From Faecalibacterium sp. UBA7177 (GTDB taxonomy: Bacteria; Bacillota; Clostridia; Oscillospirales; Ruminococcaceae): a stretch of DNA of 13,548 bases. Each line of letters opens with the position of its first letter. The stretch's first letter is position 1. The DNA lies in contig DKVN01000089.1 of assembly GCA_002491225.1 (NCBI GenBank), forward strand, positions 6,853-20,400, written 5' to 3'. This document shows positions 6,332-12,102 of this stretch, one piece after another. Made by a program: the position numbers and the translations under genes. A model generated the notes under the pieces. It had not been told where the DNA came from, searched no databases, and worked only from the letters and a program-made list of their open reading frames with translations.

Positions 6332-7093
6332 TCACCCCTGCGAAAACCGGCTCTCCGCCTCGAGCAGCAGCGCCTGCAGCTCCACGGGCGAGAGCTCGGC
6401 GCGGGGGTCGTCCTCGGTATAGGCGACGCCGGTCTCCGGGAAGACGCTGTGCAGCCAGAGGGCCGGGCCGCCCTTCACTTGAATCCCGAGAGTATACGGT
6501 TGATTTGGTCTTACATAAAAAACTGTTCCTTCCGATTCCAGCCTGGTTAGAACATTATCCTCTGCAAGATTCCTGTCCTCATCCACCGTTAGAATCAGAA
6601 GTTTTCCCTCGGGAGTTTGGTAGCGCACACCGTATTGGTTGCGACCACAGGAGTCTGGCAGCGGAATGAGACCCTCCCCTGTTTTTATATTTTGGTCGGT
6701 AAGCTCCGAGACCACATAGGAATCCACGCCGGAAAAACCAGTATCGTAGGGATAAAAGCCAGCAAAGGCAAAGGAACCGATCTCAGCTGGTATTACCTTG
6801 TCTGGGTATTCCTCCCTGGCTTGCTCACAGGATTCGATGCACGTTTTGCGGTACACGGCATACCATATACCATCCTGTTCAAAGGCGGCAGCGTTTCCCG
6901 GCGTGGGTCGATACTCTTCAAATTTCTGGGCAGCGAGTTCGTCAAGTACCATTTCTGGTGTCTTGACATCCAGAACAGATGCCCTGCTCGAAGGGGAGGT
7001 AGTCTCGGAAGCGAGCGTACCTCCAGCGATAGGCGCGCATCCCGTGAAAATGAGAAGGGTGCATACTACCAGCAGGAAAAAAGATCCTTTCAT
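6332..7093 (-). CDS. Lipoprotein, paralogue of the downstream membrane protein's outer domain
   Basis: This 253-residue protein begins with a lipoprotein signal (MKGSFFLLVVCTLLIFTGC, C19 as lipidation site; Phe at the -3 position is slightly unusual). A Ser/Thr-rich linker precedes a domain of about 200 residues (about 48-250). By eye, that domain aligns without gaps to residues 136-336 of the membrane protein at 8009-9022, roughly two thirds identical. Shared blocks include EYPDKVIPA, YDTGFSG, EGLIPLPDSCGR and ALWLHSVFP. I do not recognise the domain. The ATG at 7093 follows GGAGG by 6 nt; the frame stays open to 7294, but that stretch lacks a signal and overlaps the gene before it. The gene lies 19 nt after the secreted four-cysteine gene, as one operon. 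The final 150 nt are much more GC-rich than the rest. Confidence 0.85.
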   Translation of the reverse strand: MKGSFFLLVVCTLLIFTGCAPIAGGTLASETTSPSSRASVLDVKTPEMVLDELAAQKFEEYRPTPGNAAAFEQDGIWYAVYRKTCIESCEQAREEYPDKVIPAEIGSFAFAGFYPYDTGFSGVDSYVVSELTDQNIKTGEGLIPLPDSCGRNQYGVRYQTPEGKLLILTVDEDRNLAEDNVLTRLESEGTVFYVRPNQPYTLGIQVKGGPALWLHSVFPETGVAYTEDDPRAELSPVELQALLLEAESRFSQG

Positions 7094-7112
7094 GTGATGC
7101 CTCCAGTTAAGG

Positions 7113-7418
7113 TCAAAGCGAACGCCAGCGCGTTTCCTTATAGGTATAATTGTTCGTCCTTTCATGGCAAGTACCACATTCCCAGTAGACTTGAACATTG
7201 CGTGCCTGTTCCATTTGGTATTCACCTGCGTTGCCTCCGGGGGTGGCTCGAACAACGCCTGTATCGATCCAGTTTCCATAAATTGTATGCTCAAATACTG
7301 GGTTTCCGCAGTAGGGACAGGGCTCGTAATGCATAGGCATCACTTCATTTGCAAAAACGGAAACGCCAAAAGTGGTTGCGAGAAGCAGAACCAGAACAAG
7401 ACTGATAAACTTTTTCAT
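7113..7418 (-). CDS. Small secreted four-cysteine (CxxC...CxxC) protein
   Basis: The 101-residue product has a clean signal peptide (residues 1-23, basic MKK, hydrophobic core, cleavage after VFA). The mature part is about 78 residues, with CPYC at 34-37 and CGTC at 81-84. That is a zinc-ribbon pattern, unusual for an exported protein; the cysteines might instead form disulfides. Aromatic residues are frequent (YEPCPYCG, IYGNWIDTG, VYWECGTC). AAAGGAG lies 7 nt before the ATG. It is the first gene of the minus-strand unit whose promoter shares the large palindrome, so it is predicted to be controlled by PadR. I do not recognise the family beyond a general likeness to small exported clostridial proteins. 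The gene is AT-richer than the regional norm. Confidence 0.8.
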   Translation of the reverse strand: MKKFISLVLVLLLATTFGVSVFANEVMPMHYEPCPYCGNPVFEHTIYGNWIDTGVVRATPGGNAGEYQMEQARNVQVYWECGTCHERTNNYTYKETRWRSL

Positions 7419-7522
7419 TTCGATCTCCTTTCACGTCACAGCATTTTATGAAGTGATCACTCCATTCTGCATCGGAATCACCGAGCCTTTCATTCCTCAT
7501 ATCGGTCATATCTTCTGTTTAT

Positions 7523-7551
7523 AGAATATCAAATACATATATATTTGTCAA
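7523..7551 (-). promoter_or_regulatory. Promoter for the secreted protein/lipoprotein unit
   Basis: On the minus strand, TTGACA (7551-7546) and TATTCT (7528-7523) are separated by 17 nt. The -35 box lies inside the left arm of the large palindrome. The leader to the first start codon is about 100 nt. Confidence 0.65.
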
Positions 7552-7575
7552 TAAAAACTATTGACAAATATATAT
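7537..7575. promoter_or_regulatory. 39-bp palindromic operator between divergent promoters
   Basis: Two perfect 17-bp arms (7537-7553 and 7559-7575) flank the 5-nt centre AAAAC. Each arm contains a TTGACA pointing outward, so the two promoters are mirror images in the palindrome. Bound regulator would cover both -35 boxes at once. The adjacent PadR protein is the obvious candidate, since PadR dimers bind long dyads near their own promoters. Confidence 0.8.
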
Positions 7576-7588
7576 AAGATGATATAGT
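7561..7588 (+). promoter_or_regulatory. Promoter of the padR-like gene
   Basis: A consensus TTGACA (7561-7566) lies 16 nt from TATAGT (7583-7588). The start site should be near 7595, only about 25 nt before the start codon. The ribosome site (AGGGCGG region) is weak, suggesting low PadR production. Confidence 0.7.
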
Positions 7589-7620
7589 GATATTAAACAA
7601 AAATCAGGGCGGTCATAGCC

Positions 7621-8016
7621 ATGAAACAAACCAAAAAAGCCAAAATCGACCCTGCCCAAGGTATGCGGGATGCCATGAAAAAGGCGACCACCGAGATGCT
7701 GGTTCTGTTTATGTTGCGCCAAAAGCCCATGTACACCTACCAGATGGCCCAAGAGGTCGAACGGTTGACCGAGGGAACGCTGCGCTACAACACCCTCTAC
7801 TTGGCGGTGTACCGTTTGCAGGAGGGCGGCTTTCTCGAGGAGGTCGAGCGCCGAATCGAAGACGGTCGGGCCCGCATTTATCTGGGCATCACCTCCGCCG
7901 GACAGTCGTATTATGAGCAGCTGCGCGCTGAATACGGCCTCTTTACCACGGCGCTCGAGGGCCTGATGGCGCGGGACGGCGCGCTCTATCGGGAGGAGGG
8001 AACAGAGGATGTTTGA
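7621..8016 (+). CDS. PadR-family transcriptional regulator
   Basis: The 131-residue product has the compact PadR form. After a basic N-terminus, residues 23-95 form the winged helix: TEMLVLFMLRQKPMYTYQMAQEVE, then LRYNTLYLAVYRLQEGGFLEEV, then the wing RARIYLGITSAGQSYYEQL. A short C-terminal helix gives dimerisation. PadR proteins are usually repressors released by a ligand or by a partner protein. The stop overlaps the next start by 8 nt, so the two products are made together. This matches a common Firmicutes pairing of PadR with a HAAS/DUF1700-type membrane protein. The 39-bp palindrome immediately upstream is the likely operator. The 5' part is somewhat less GC-rich than the 3' part. Confidence 0.93.
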   Translation: MKQTKKAKIDPAQGMRDAMKKATTEMLVLFMLRQKPMYTYQMAQEVERLTEGTLRYNTLYLAVYRLQEGGFLEEVERRIEDGRARIYLGITSAGQSYYEQLRAEYGLFTTALEGLMARDGALYREEGTEDV

Positions 8017-9022
8017 ACAGCAGTTGAACGCTTACCTGAAAGCCGCCGCGCCCGCCCTGCCCTGCGCCGCGGCCCGGGCCGCCTTTGCTGGCTATGTGCG
8101 CTGTGCGGCGAGAGAGGTGTGCGGCGAGGGGCCTGAGGCCGATTTCACTATCGCGGCAGCTCAACTGGGGGATGGGCCGGAGGAGGCTGCCCGTGATTTT
8201 GTCGAGAGTCAGCCCCCCGAAACCCTGGCCCGCTGGCACACCGCCGCCAACCGCCGCAGGCTCGGTTTGAGGTGTGCGGCAGGGCTGGCTCTCGCGGCGC
8301 TGGCGGCCCTTGTCCTGTTGCTGGCAGCGGACAAAGGTGCGGTGCTGGGAAGCGGAAGCATAGGCAGCACCGACACGGAAGCCCTGACGGTGGAGGAGCA
8401 GGCGAAGGCGGCCCTCGATGCGCTCGCCGCCGAAAAGTTCGCGCAGTACCAGCCCGCGCCGGGCAGCGCCGTCGCGTTTGAACAGGGCGGCATCTGGTAC
8501 GTTGTTTGCCCCAAGGTGCGCATTGAATCCCGTGAACAGGCCATGACGGAATACCCGGACAAGGTGATTCCTGCCAGGCTCAGCCTTTTCACCTTTGCGG
8601 GCTTCTCTCCCTACGACACCGGCTTTTCCGGTGCAAATTCCTATGCTGTCTCGGAGCTTGCCGACCAAAACGCCGATATGAGGGAGGGCCTCATTCCCCT
8701 GCCGGACTCCTGCGGACGTACCCAGTATGGCGTGCGATATGAGACCCCCGAGGGCGGGCTGCTGATCCTGACCGTGGAAGAGGGTAAAACTCTCGCCGAG
8801 GATAACACCGCCATTCCACAGCAGGTGGCGGGCCGCACCTTTTACCAAAAGACGAACCAGCCCTACACCCTCGGCCTGCAGGTCGAGGGCGGTTCGGCCC
8901 TCTGGCTGCACAGCGTCTTTCCAGTGGCCGGTGTCGCCTATACTGAGGATGATCCCCGTGCCGAGCTCTCGCAGGAGGAATTGCAGGCGCTGTTGATCGA
9001 GGTGTCCGGGCAGTTTTCGTAG
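8009..9022 (+). CDS. Single-pass membrane protein: cytoplasmic HAAS-like segment plus outer paralogous domain
   Basis: The 337-residue protein has three parts. Residues 1-85 form a helical, alanine-rich cytoplasmic region. It contains QLGDGPEEAARDF (52-64), like the LGxPeeiAxef motif of HAAS/DUF1700-type domains that accompany PadR regulators. One membrane helix spans about 88-106, preceded by RRRLGLR (positive-inside). A short linker leads to an outer domain (136-336) that is the paralogue of the lipoprotein encoded at 6332-7093. The start codon lies inside the end of the PadR gene (8-nt overlap), implying translational coupling and perhaps physical contact between the products. It is GC-rich throughout, unlike the lipoprotein gene. 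A membrane-tethered sensor or anti-regulator is plausible; enzymatic motifs are not apparent. The topology is my prediction and the outer-domain function is unknown. Confidence 0.85.
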   Translation: MFEQQLNAYLKAAAPALPCAAARAAFAGYVRCAAREVCGEGPEADFTIAAAQLGDGPEEAARDFVESQPPETLARWHTAANRRRLGLRCAAGLALAALAALVLLLAADKGAVLGSGSIGSTDTEALTVEEQAKAALDALAAEKFAQYQPAPGSAVAFEQGGIWYVVCPKVRIESREQAMTEYPDKVIPARLSLFTFAGFSPYDTGFSGANSYAVSELADQNADMREGLIPLPDSCGRTQYGVRYETPEGGLLILTVEEGKTLAEDNTAIPQQVAGRTFYQKTNQPYTLGLQVEGGSALWLHSVFPVAGVAYTEDDPRAELSQEELQALLIEVSGQFS

Positions 9023-9216
9023 GGATGATGGTAGGGTCGCCCGCCCCTCACAAATCAAAACCATCCGTTGAACGGGTGGTTTGAACAGGCCCTATAAGGG
9101 CCTGACTCCAGTGGTCGCCCCCTAAAGGGGGCACCGAACCCTTTATCAGTCACTCCTTTTGCACTGCAGCCCCCCTCATCGGGGGGCCGTGAGCTTATTC
9201 ACCTCCATCACTCTAT

Positions 9217-9245
9217 TTGGCATTTCTTTCAACGCATGCTATAAT
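9217..9245 (+). promoter_or_regulatory. Strong promoter inside the hairpin-rich element
   Basis: TTGGCA (9217-9222) and a perfect TATAAT (9240-9245) are separated by 17 nt. No open reading frame with a ribosome site follows. The transcript from about 9252 would consist of hairpins. Confidence 0.7.
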
Positions 9246-9251
9246 CTTTAT

Positions 9252-9380
9252 TGTCATCCATTTGACAGGAATCTCCTGTACCGTTTGCTTGCGGTCGCCA
9301 GACCACCTCTTGCGGTACAGGAGATTCTTCCTTTTGCTAAAGCTTTTTTTACCCACCCCCAGTTGAACTGGGGGTTTTCT
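9252..9380 (+). ncRNA. Candidate structured small RNA
   Basis: From the predicted start site the RNA would fold into a small hairpin (TGTCA 9252-9256 with TGACA 9263-9267). Next comes a perfect 15-bp stem (9269-9283 with 9313-9327), whose 29-nt loop holds a GGTC/GACC mini-hairpin, then a terminator-like stem (9356-9374) followed by TTTT. The length is about 130 nt. It may be the remnant of a transposon transcript, for instance a leader or right-end RNA, rather than a functional regulator. No family is recognised. Confidence 0.4.
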
Positions 9381-9394
9381 TGAGCTAAAGCACC

Positions 9395-9440
9395 AAACAG
9401 GCCCCCGGCCAGCCGAATCAGGGCTGGCCGGGGGCCTTGC
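9395..9440 (-). terminator. Terminator repeat, copy 2 (inverted)
   Basis: A 15-bp stem (9400-9414 with 9422-9436) is followed, on the minus strand, by TGTTTGG. It lies about 140 nt downstream of the radical SAM gene and would end its transcript. It is a near-identical, inverted copy of the unit at 6246-6291. Confidence 0.8.
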
Positions 9441-9521
9441 ACTCCGCGTCCGCCGCCCCGGCGGAGGGGCCGCCCTGCCGGGCGGAGGTTGAGCGGGAGG
9501 AAGCCGTGCGCTTCCCCCTCC

Positions 9522-9561
9522 CCTGCCGCGGCCGCCGCAAACACGGGGCGGCCGCGGCAGG
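9522..9561. repeat. Perfect 15-bp GC hairpin after the radical SAM gene
   Basis: Arms at 9522-9536 and 9547-9561 pair perfectly around a 10-nt loop, 17 nt beyond the radical SAM stop codon. No T-run follows on either strand. It may protect the 3' end of the mRNA. Two smaller GC hairpins lie between it and the terminator repeat (about 9448-9485). Confidence 0.55.
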
Positions 9562-9578
9562 CAGGGTGGAACCGCGCC

Positions 9579-10946
9579 TTATTGCCGCCCCCCGCAGCTG
9601 CCGCAGCTGTGGCTGCAGGCCCAGAGCCGGTCGGCGGTGGGGGTCCAGCTAACCGCATAGGGGGCGCATTTGGCGCAGAGGTGTTCGGCGGTTTCGGGGC
9701 TTTGCAGGTCGGTGGAGTGGGCGCCGGTGGCCCTTACCATCGCCTCGAGCTTTTCCGGGTTTTCGAGCATCGGGCAGGGGCGCAGGTGGTTCTCGTTGAA
9801 GGGCTGGCCGTCGTGGTAGGCCATGAAGAGCGGGCTGCGCAGGCAGTCGAGCAGGGATTTTTCCCGGATGTTGGAGTCGGAGTAGTGGATGAAGACGCAG
9901 GGGTCGACGTCGCCGCCCGCGTTGATGTGCAGATACCGCCGCCCGCCCGCGATGCGGCCGCCCACAAACTCGCCGTCGTTCTGGAAATCCATCCCGAAGA
10001 TGGCCTTGCTCTCGCGGAAATGCCGGATCTTGCGGTACATATACTCCCGCTGGCTGGGGCTGGGCAGCAGGGCGGGCACCGCGTCGTTGCCCACCGGCAT
10101 GTAGTGGAAGTACCAGACAAAGGCCGCGCCCCAGGCGATCATCTGGTCGTAAAACGCCTCGCTGCTGATGCTCTCGAGGTTCTGGCTGGTGTAGCAGCAG
10201 GAGACGCCAAAGGGCAGGCGGTTTGCCTTGAGGATATTCATCGCCCGCACGACCTTTGCATACGAGCCCGCGCCCCGGCGCGCGTCGTGGCTGGCCTCGT
10301 CCCCCTCGACGCTGATGGCCGGGATGAAGTTTTTGACCCGCAGCAGCTCGGCGGCAAACGCCTCGTCGATGAGGGTGGCGTTGGTGAAGGCGAGGAAGAC
10401 GCAGTCGTCGTGCTTTTCGCAGAGGGCGATGAGGTCCTTTTTGCGCACCAGCGGCTCGCCGCCGGTGTAGATGTACATATAAACGCCCAGCTCCTTGCCC
10501 TGGGTGATGATCGAGTCGATCTCGTCAAAGCTGAGGTTGAGCCTGTTGCCGTACTCGGCGGCCCAGCAGCCGGTGCAGTGCAGGTTGCAGGCGCTGGTGG
10601 GGTCGAGCAGGATGGCCCAGGGGATGTTGCAGCCGTAGGCCAGGCGGGCGGCGTCCTGCTTTTTCCAGCCGACGAGGTTGGCGTTGAGGAAAAAGTTGGT
10701 GAAGACGGTCTTGAGCAGCTCCCGGTCGGTCTCGCGCAGGATGCGCATGATCAGCTGGTACCAGTTGGAGCTCGGGTCGTCCAGAATTTTGCGGAAGGCC
10801 GCCCGCTGGGGACCGAAGTACTCGGGGTCGTCCCCGGCGAACCGGTCGACCCACTCCATCAGTTTGGGGAGGTTCTGCTCGGGGTTTTTGTCGATAAAGT
10901 CGTAGGCGGTGCTGATGCCCATCCGTTTCAGGGTGTCGCTGATCAT
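9579..10946 (-). CDS. Radical SAM protein with cysteine-rich C-terminus (SPASM-like)
   Basis: This 455-residue enzyme has an N-terminal helical region of about 110 residues. The radical SAM core follows, with CNLHCTGC (C120, C124, C127), which binds the [4Fe-4S] cluster that cleaves S-adenosylmethionine. A GGEP motif at 162-165 helps bind SAM, and SVEGDEASHDARRG lies further on. The last third holds at least nine cysteines (DPCVF, RPCPM, LCAKC, and a terminal CSHSCGSC), suggesting auxiliary clusters as in SPASM/twitch proteins that modify peptides or anaerobic maturases. The start at 10946 follows GAGGAG by 8 nt; the frame extends to 11198 but without support. No precursor peptide or partner gene is adjacent, so the substrate is unknown. 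Heme- or peptide-modifying roles are only possibilities. Confidence 0.88.
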   Translation of the reverse strand: MISDTLKRMGISTAYDFIDKNPEQNLPKLMEWVDRFAGDDPEYFGPQRAAFRKILDDPSSNWYQLIMRILRETDRELLKTVFTNFFLNANLVGWKKQDAARLAYGCNIPWAILLDPTSACNLHCTGCWAAEYGNRLNLSFDEIDSIITQGKELGVYMYIYTGGEPLVRKKDLIALCEKHDDCVFLAFTNATLIDEAFAAELLRVKNFIPAISVEGDEASHDARRGAGSYAKVVRAMNILKANRLPFGVSCCYTSQNLESISSEAFYDQMIAWGAAFVWYFHYMPVGNDAVPALLPSPSQREYMYRKIRHFRESKAIFGMDFQNDGEFVGGRIAGGRRYLHINAGGDVDPCVFIHYSDSNIREKSLLDCLRSPLFMAYHDGQPFNENHLRPCPMLENPEKLEAMVRATGAHSTDLQSPETAEHLCAKCAPYAVSWTPTADRLWACSHSCGSCGGRQ

Positions 10947-11093
10947 GGTGGTTTCTCCTCTCTTGCGGGCTATGGGTGGGGGCGGCGGCTTTTTGCACGC
11001 CCCGGGGCCGCCCCTCCTGTCTTGGGCATAGCTTACCAGAAAACCATTGGTCAGAAAATGGGCAGGATGGCGTTTTTGCCCCAAAACCGCGCA

Positions 11094-11129
11094 AACAAAA
11101 GCAGCCCTCCGATTTTTGGGGAGGGCTGC
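11094..11129 (-). terminator. Hairpin with T-run in the radical SAM upstream region
   Basis: A 10-bp stem (11101-11110 with 11120-11129) is followed on the minus strand by TTTTGTTTG. It lies about 150 nt before the radical SAM start codon in the same orientation. It could be a leader attenuator, or it could simply stop transcription arriving from the right. The only promoter-like pair below it (CTGACC-N18-TATGCC around 11023-11052) is weak. The 10947-11286 interval contains no gene that I can support. Confidence 0.65.
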
Positions 11130-11286
11130 CAGATTTGTGGGGAATTTGGGGAAAATGGGGGCTTTTGCGCAAAGCTGCACAAGATCACGTTGCGTCAAAA
11201 TGTGAGAGTATCCAAACCGGAGAGCGGAAGGTCAGGGCATCGCCGTTCGCTGCGAGGACGCGGGTGGGGCGACCGCCAAAATTGTA

Positions 11287-11315
11287 TTGCTATTGTGCGC
11301 ACATAATGCTATACT
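11287..11315 (+). promoter_or_regulatory. Promoter and operator of the toxin-antitoxin pair
   Basis: TTGCTA (11287-11292) and TATACT (11310-11315) are separated by 17 nt. The spacer contains the perfect palindrome TGTGCGCACA (11294-11303). RelB-type antitoxins autorepress through such sites, so this is the likely operator. Confidence 0.75.
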
Positions 11316-11346
11316 AAGGGCAGCAATCAAGGAAGGAGCAACGATC

Positions 11347-11637
11347 ATGGCAAAAACAGGAAACTTGTACGCTCGTATTGAGCCGGATGTCAAGGAAGAG
11401 GCCGAAGAGATCCTGTGTGCGCTGGGAATCCCAGTGTCCAGTGCGATCAATATGTTTTACCGGCAGATCATTCTACAGCGCGGGATCCCATTTGCGATAA
11501 AGCTGCCGGATGCGAGCCGGATGACCCAAGCCGAACTGGATGCTGAACTGGAAAAAGGCTATGCAGAGATGCTGGCCGGGCAGACCAAGCCAGCGGAACA
11601 GGTATTTCAGGAGCTTCGAAAGGTAAACCAGCCATGA
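11347..11637 (+). CDS. RelB/DinJ-family antitoxin
   Basis: The 96-residue product has the ribbon-helix-helix N-terminus of the RelB/DinJ family: GNLYARIEPDVKEEAEEIL (strand and helix), then LGIPVSSAINMFYRQIILQRGIPFAIKLPD, which contains the family's diagnostic GIPFAIKLP segment. The acidic, helical C-terminal part (60-96) would wrap the toxin. It binds DNA as a dimer and, in complex with the toxin, represses its own operon. The ATG at 11347 is preferred over earlier in-frame codons because AAGGAG lies 8 nt upstream and family homology starts there. The last codons overlap the toxin start by 4 nt (ATGA). Confidence 0.93.
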   Translation: MAKTGNLYARIEPDVKEEAEEILCALGIPVSSAINMFYRQIILQRGIPFAIKLPDASRMTQAELDAELEKGYAEMLAGQTKPAEQVFQELRKVNQP

Positions 11638-11999
11638 CCTATTTCGTTGAACTGACCCGGCAAGCCGAAACTGACCTGCGGGATCTCTTTGACTATGTTG
11701 CGGTGGTTCTGCAGTCTCCTCAAAGCGCCGAAAATCTGCTTGCCCGATTGGAAAACAAAATCCTCTCGCTGGAGCACATGCCGGAACGCCATCATCGATA
11801 TCGGGCTGAGCCATGGTACAGCCGCGGCCTGCGCGTCATGGTGGTCGATCCATATTACGTGTTTTATATCCCACGCCCGAATCAACAAATCGTCAGCATT
11901 ATCCGCGTGATCTATGGGGCAAGAGACATTGAGAGGCTCCTTGCAGAAGATGCCGATGACGTTTTTTCGAAAGAAGGATCGACAGTTTCTTCCCCTTGA
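11634..11999 (+). CDS. RelE/ParE-family toxin
   Basis: The 121-residue product follows the RelE/ParE fold. An N-terminal strand (YFVELTRQAETDL) leads into two helices (DLFDYVAVVLQSPQSAENLLARLENKILSLEHMP), then strands with YSRGLRVMVVDPYYVFYIP and QIVSIIRVIYGARDIERLL. The R-V-IYGARD pattern near the end is typical of the family. Members either cut mRNA on the ribosome (RelE) or poison gyrase (ParE); the sequence here does not decide which. It is translationally coupled to the antitoxin. A tail of about 18 residues beyond the usual end (AEDADDVFSKEGSTVSSP) is probably unstructured. No clear terminator is seen before the convergent phosphorylase gene. Confidence 0.92.
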   Translation: MTYFVELTRQAETDLRDLFDYVAVVLQSPQSAENLLARLENKILSLEHMPERHHRYRAEPWYSRGLRVMVVDPYYVFYIPRPNQQIVSIIRVIYGARDIERLLAEDADDVFSKEGSTVSSP

Positions 12000-12082
12000 C
12001 CGGTGGTCCCCTCTGTGGCTGCAACAATGAGGCACCGGCCTCGGTCCTCGCTGAGATCGACGTTTTGTCCGGACTGAGCGCG

Positions 12083-12093
12083 CCCCCCCCCCC
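12083..12093. repeat. Run of eleven C residues
   Basis: An uninterrupted C11 tract lies 10 nt beyond the stop of the phosphorylase gene, in the convergent region with the toxin gene. It is intergenic, so length changes would not shift a frame. The exact length may be a sequencing artefact. Confidence 0.8.
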
Positions 12094-12102
12094 GCGGCGG
12101 GT

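Larger units (their letters stand above)
9057..9380. mobile_element. Non-autonomous element with IS200/IS605-like hairpin ends
   Basis: The segment begins with a hairpin centred on CCGTTGAACGG (9058-9067 with 9073-9082) and ends with CCCCCAGTTGAACTGGGGG (9356-9374); both share the TTGAAC core. Three more hairpins follow the left end: CAGGCCCT/AGGGCCTG (9086-9104), GCCCCC/GGGGGC (9117-9132) and CCCCCC/GGGGGG (9170-9186). Sub-terminal imperfect palindromes without terminal inverted repeats are the hallmark of IS200/IS605-type elements. No transposase is present, so this would be a deletion derivative (a MITE-like element). Exact ends cannot be set. The left hairpins could also terminate the upstream gene. 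Confidence 0.5.

Noticed and set aside
3474..6335. A 953-codon open frame on the minus strand opposite htpG and the TetR gene
   Set aside because: Composition is Leu/Gly/His/Gln/Val repeats without domains or a ribosome site. It mirrors the GC-rich codon pattern of htpG, which is unmistakable on the plus strand.
7094..7294. N-terminal extension of the lipoprotein
   Set aside because: The extension overlaps the secreted four-cysteine gene and would bury the lipoprotein signal; the ATG at 7093 has GGAGG at the right distance.
7943..9064. A 373-codon minus-strand frame across the membrane protein gene
   Set aside because: The plus-strand frame has a membrane helix and the paralogous domain; the antisense frame has neither and no start signal.
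11118..11161. Possible G-quadruplex
   Set aside because: Three G4 tracts have short even spacing, but the fourth tract is 17 nt away and partly used in the adjacent stem; kept only as a side remark.
9489..11306. A 605-codon plus-strand frame opposite the radical SAM gene
   Set aside because: It is antisense to a clear CxxxCxxC enzyme and has low-complexity Val/Gly/Ala sequence; long stop-free antisense frames are expected at this GC content.
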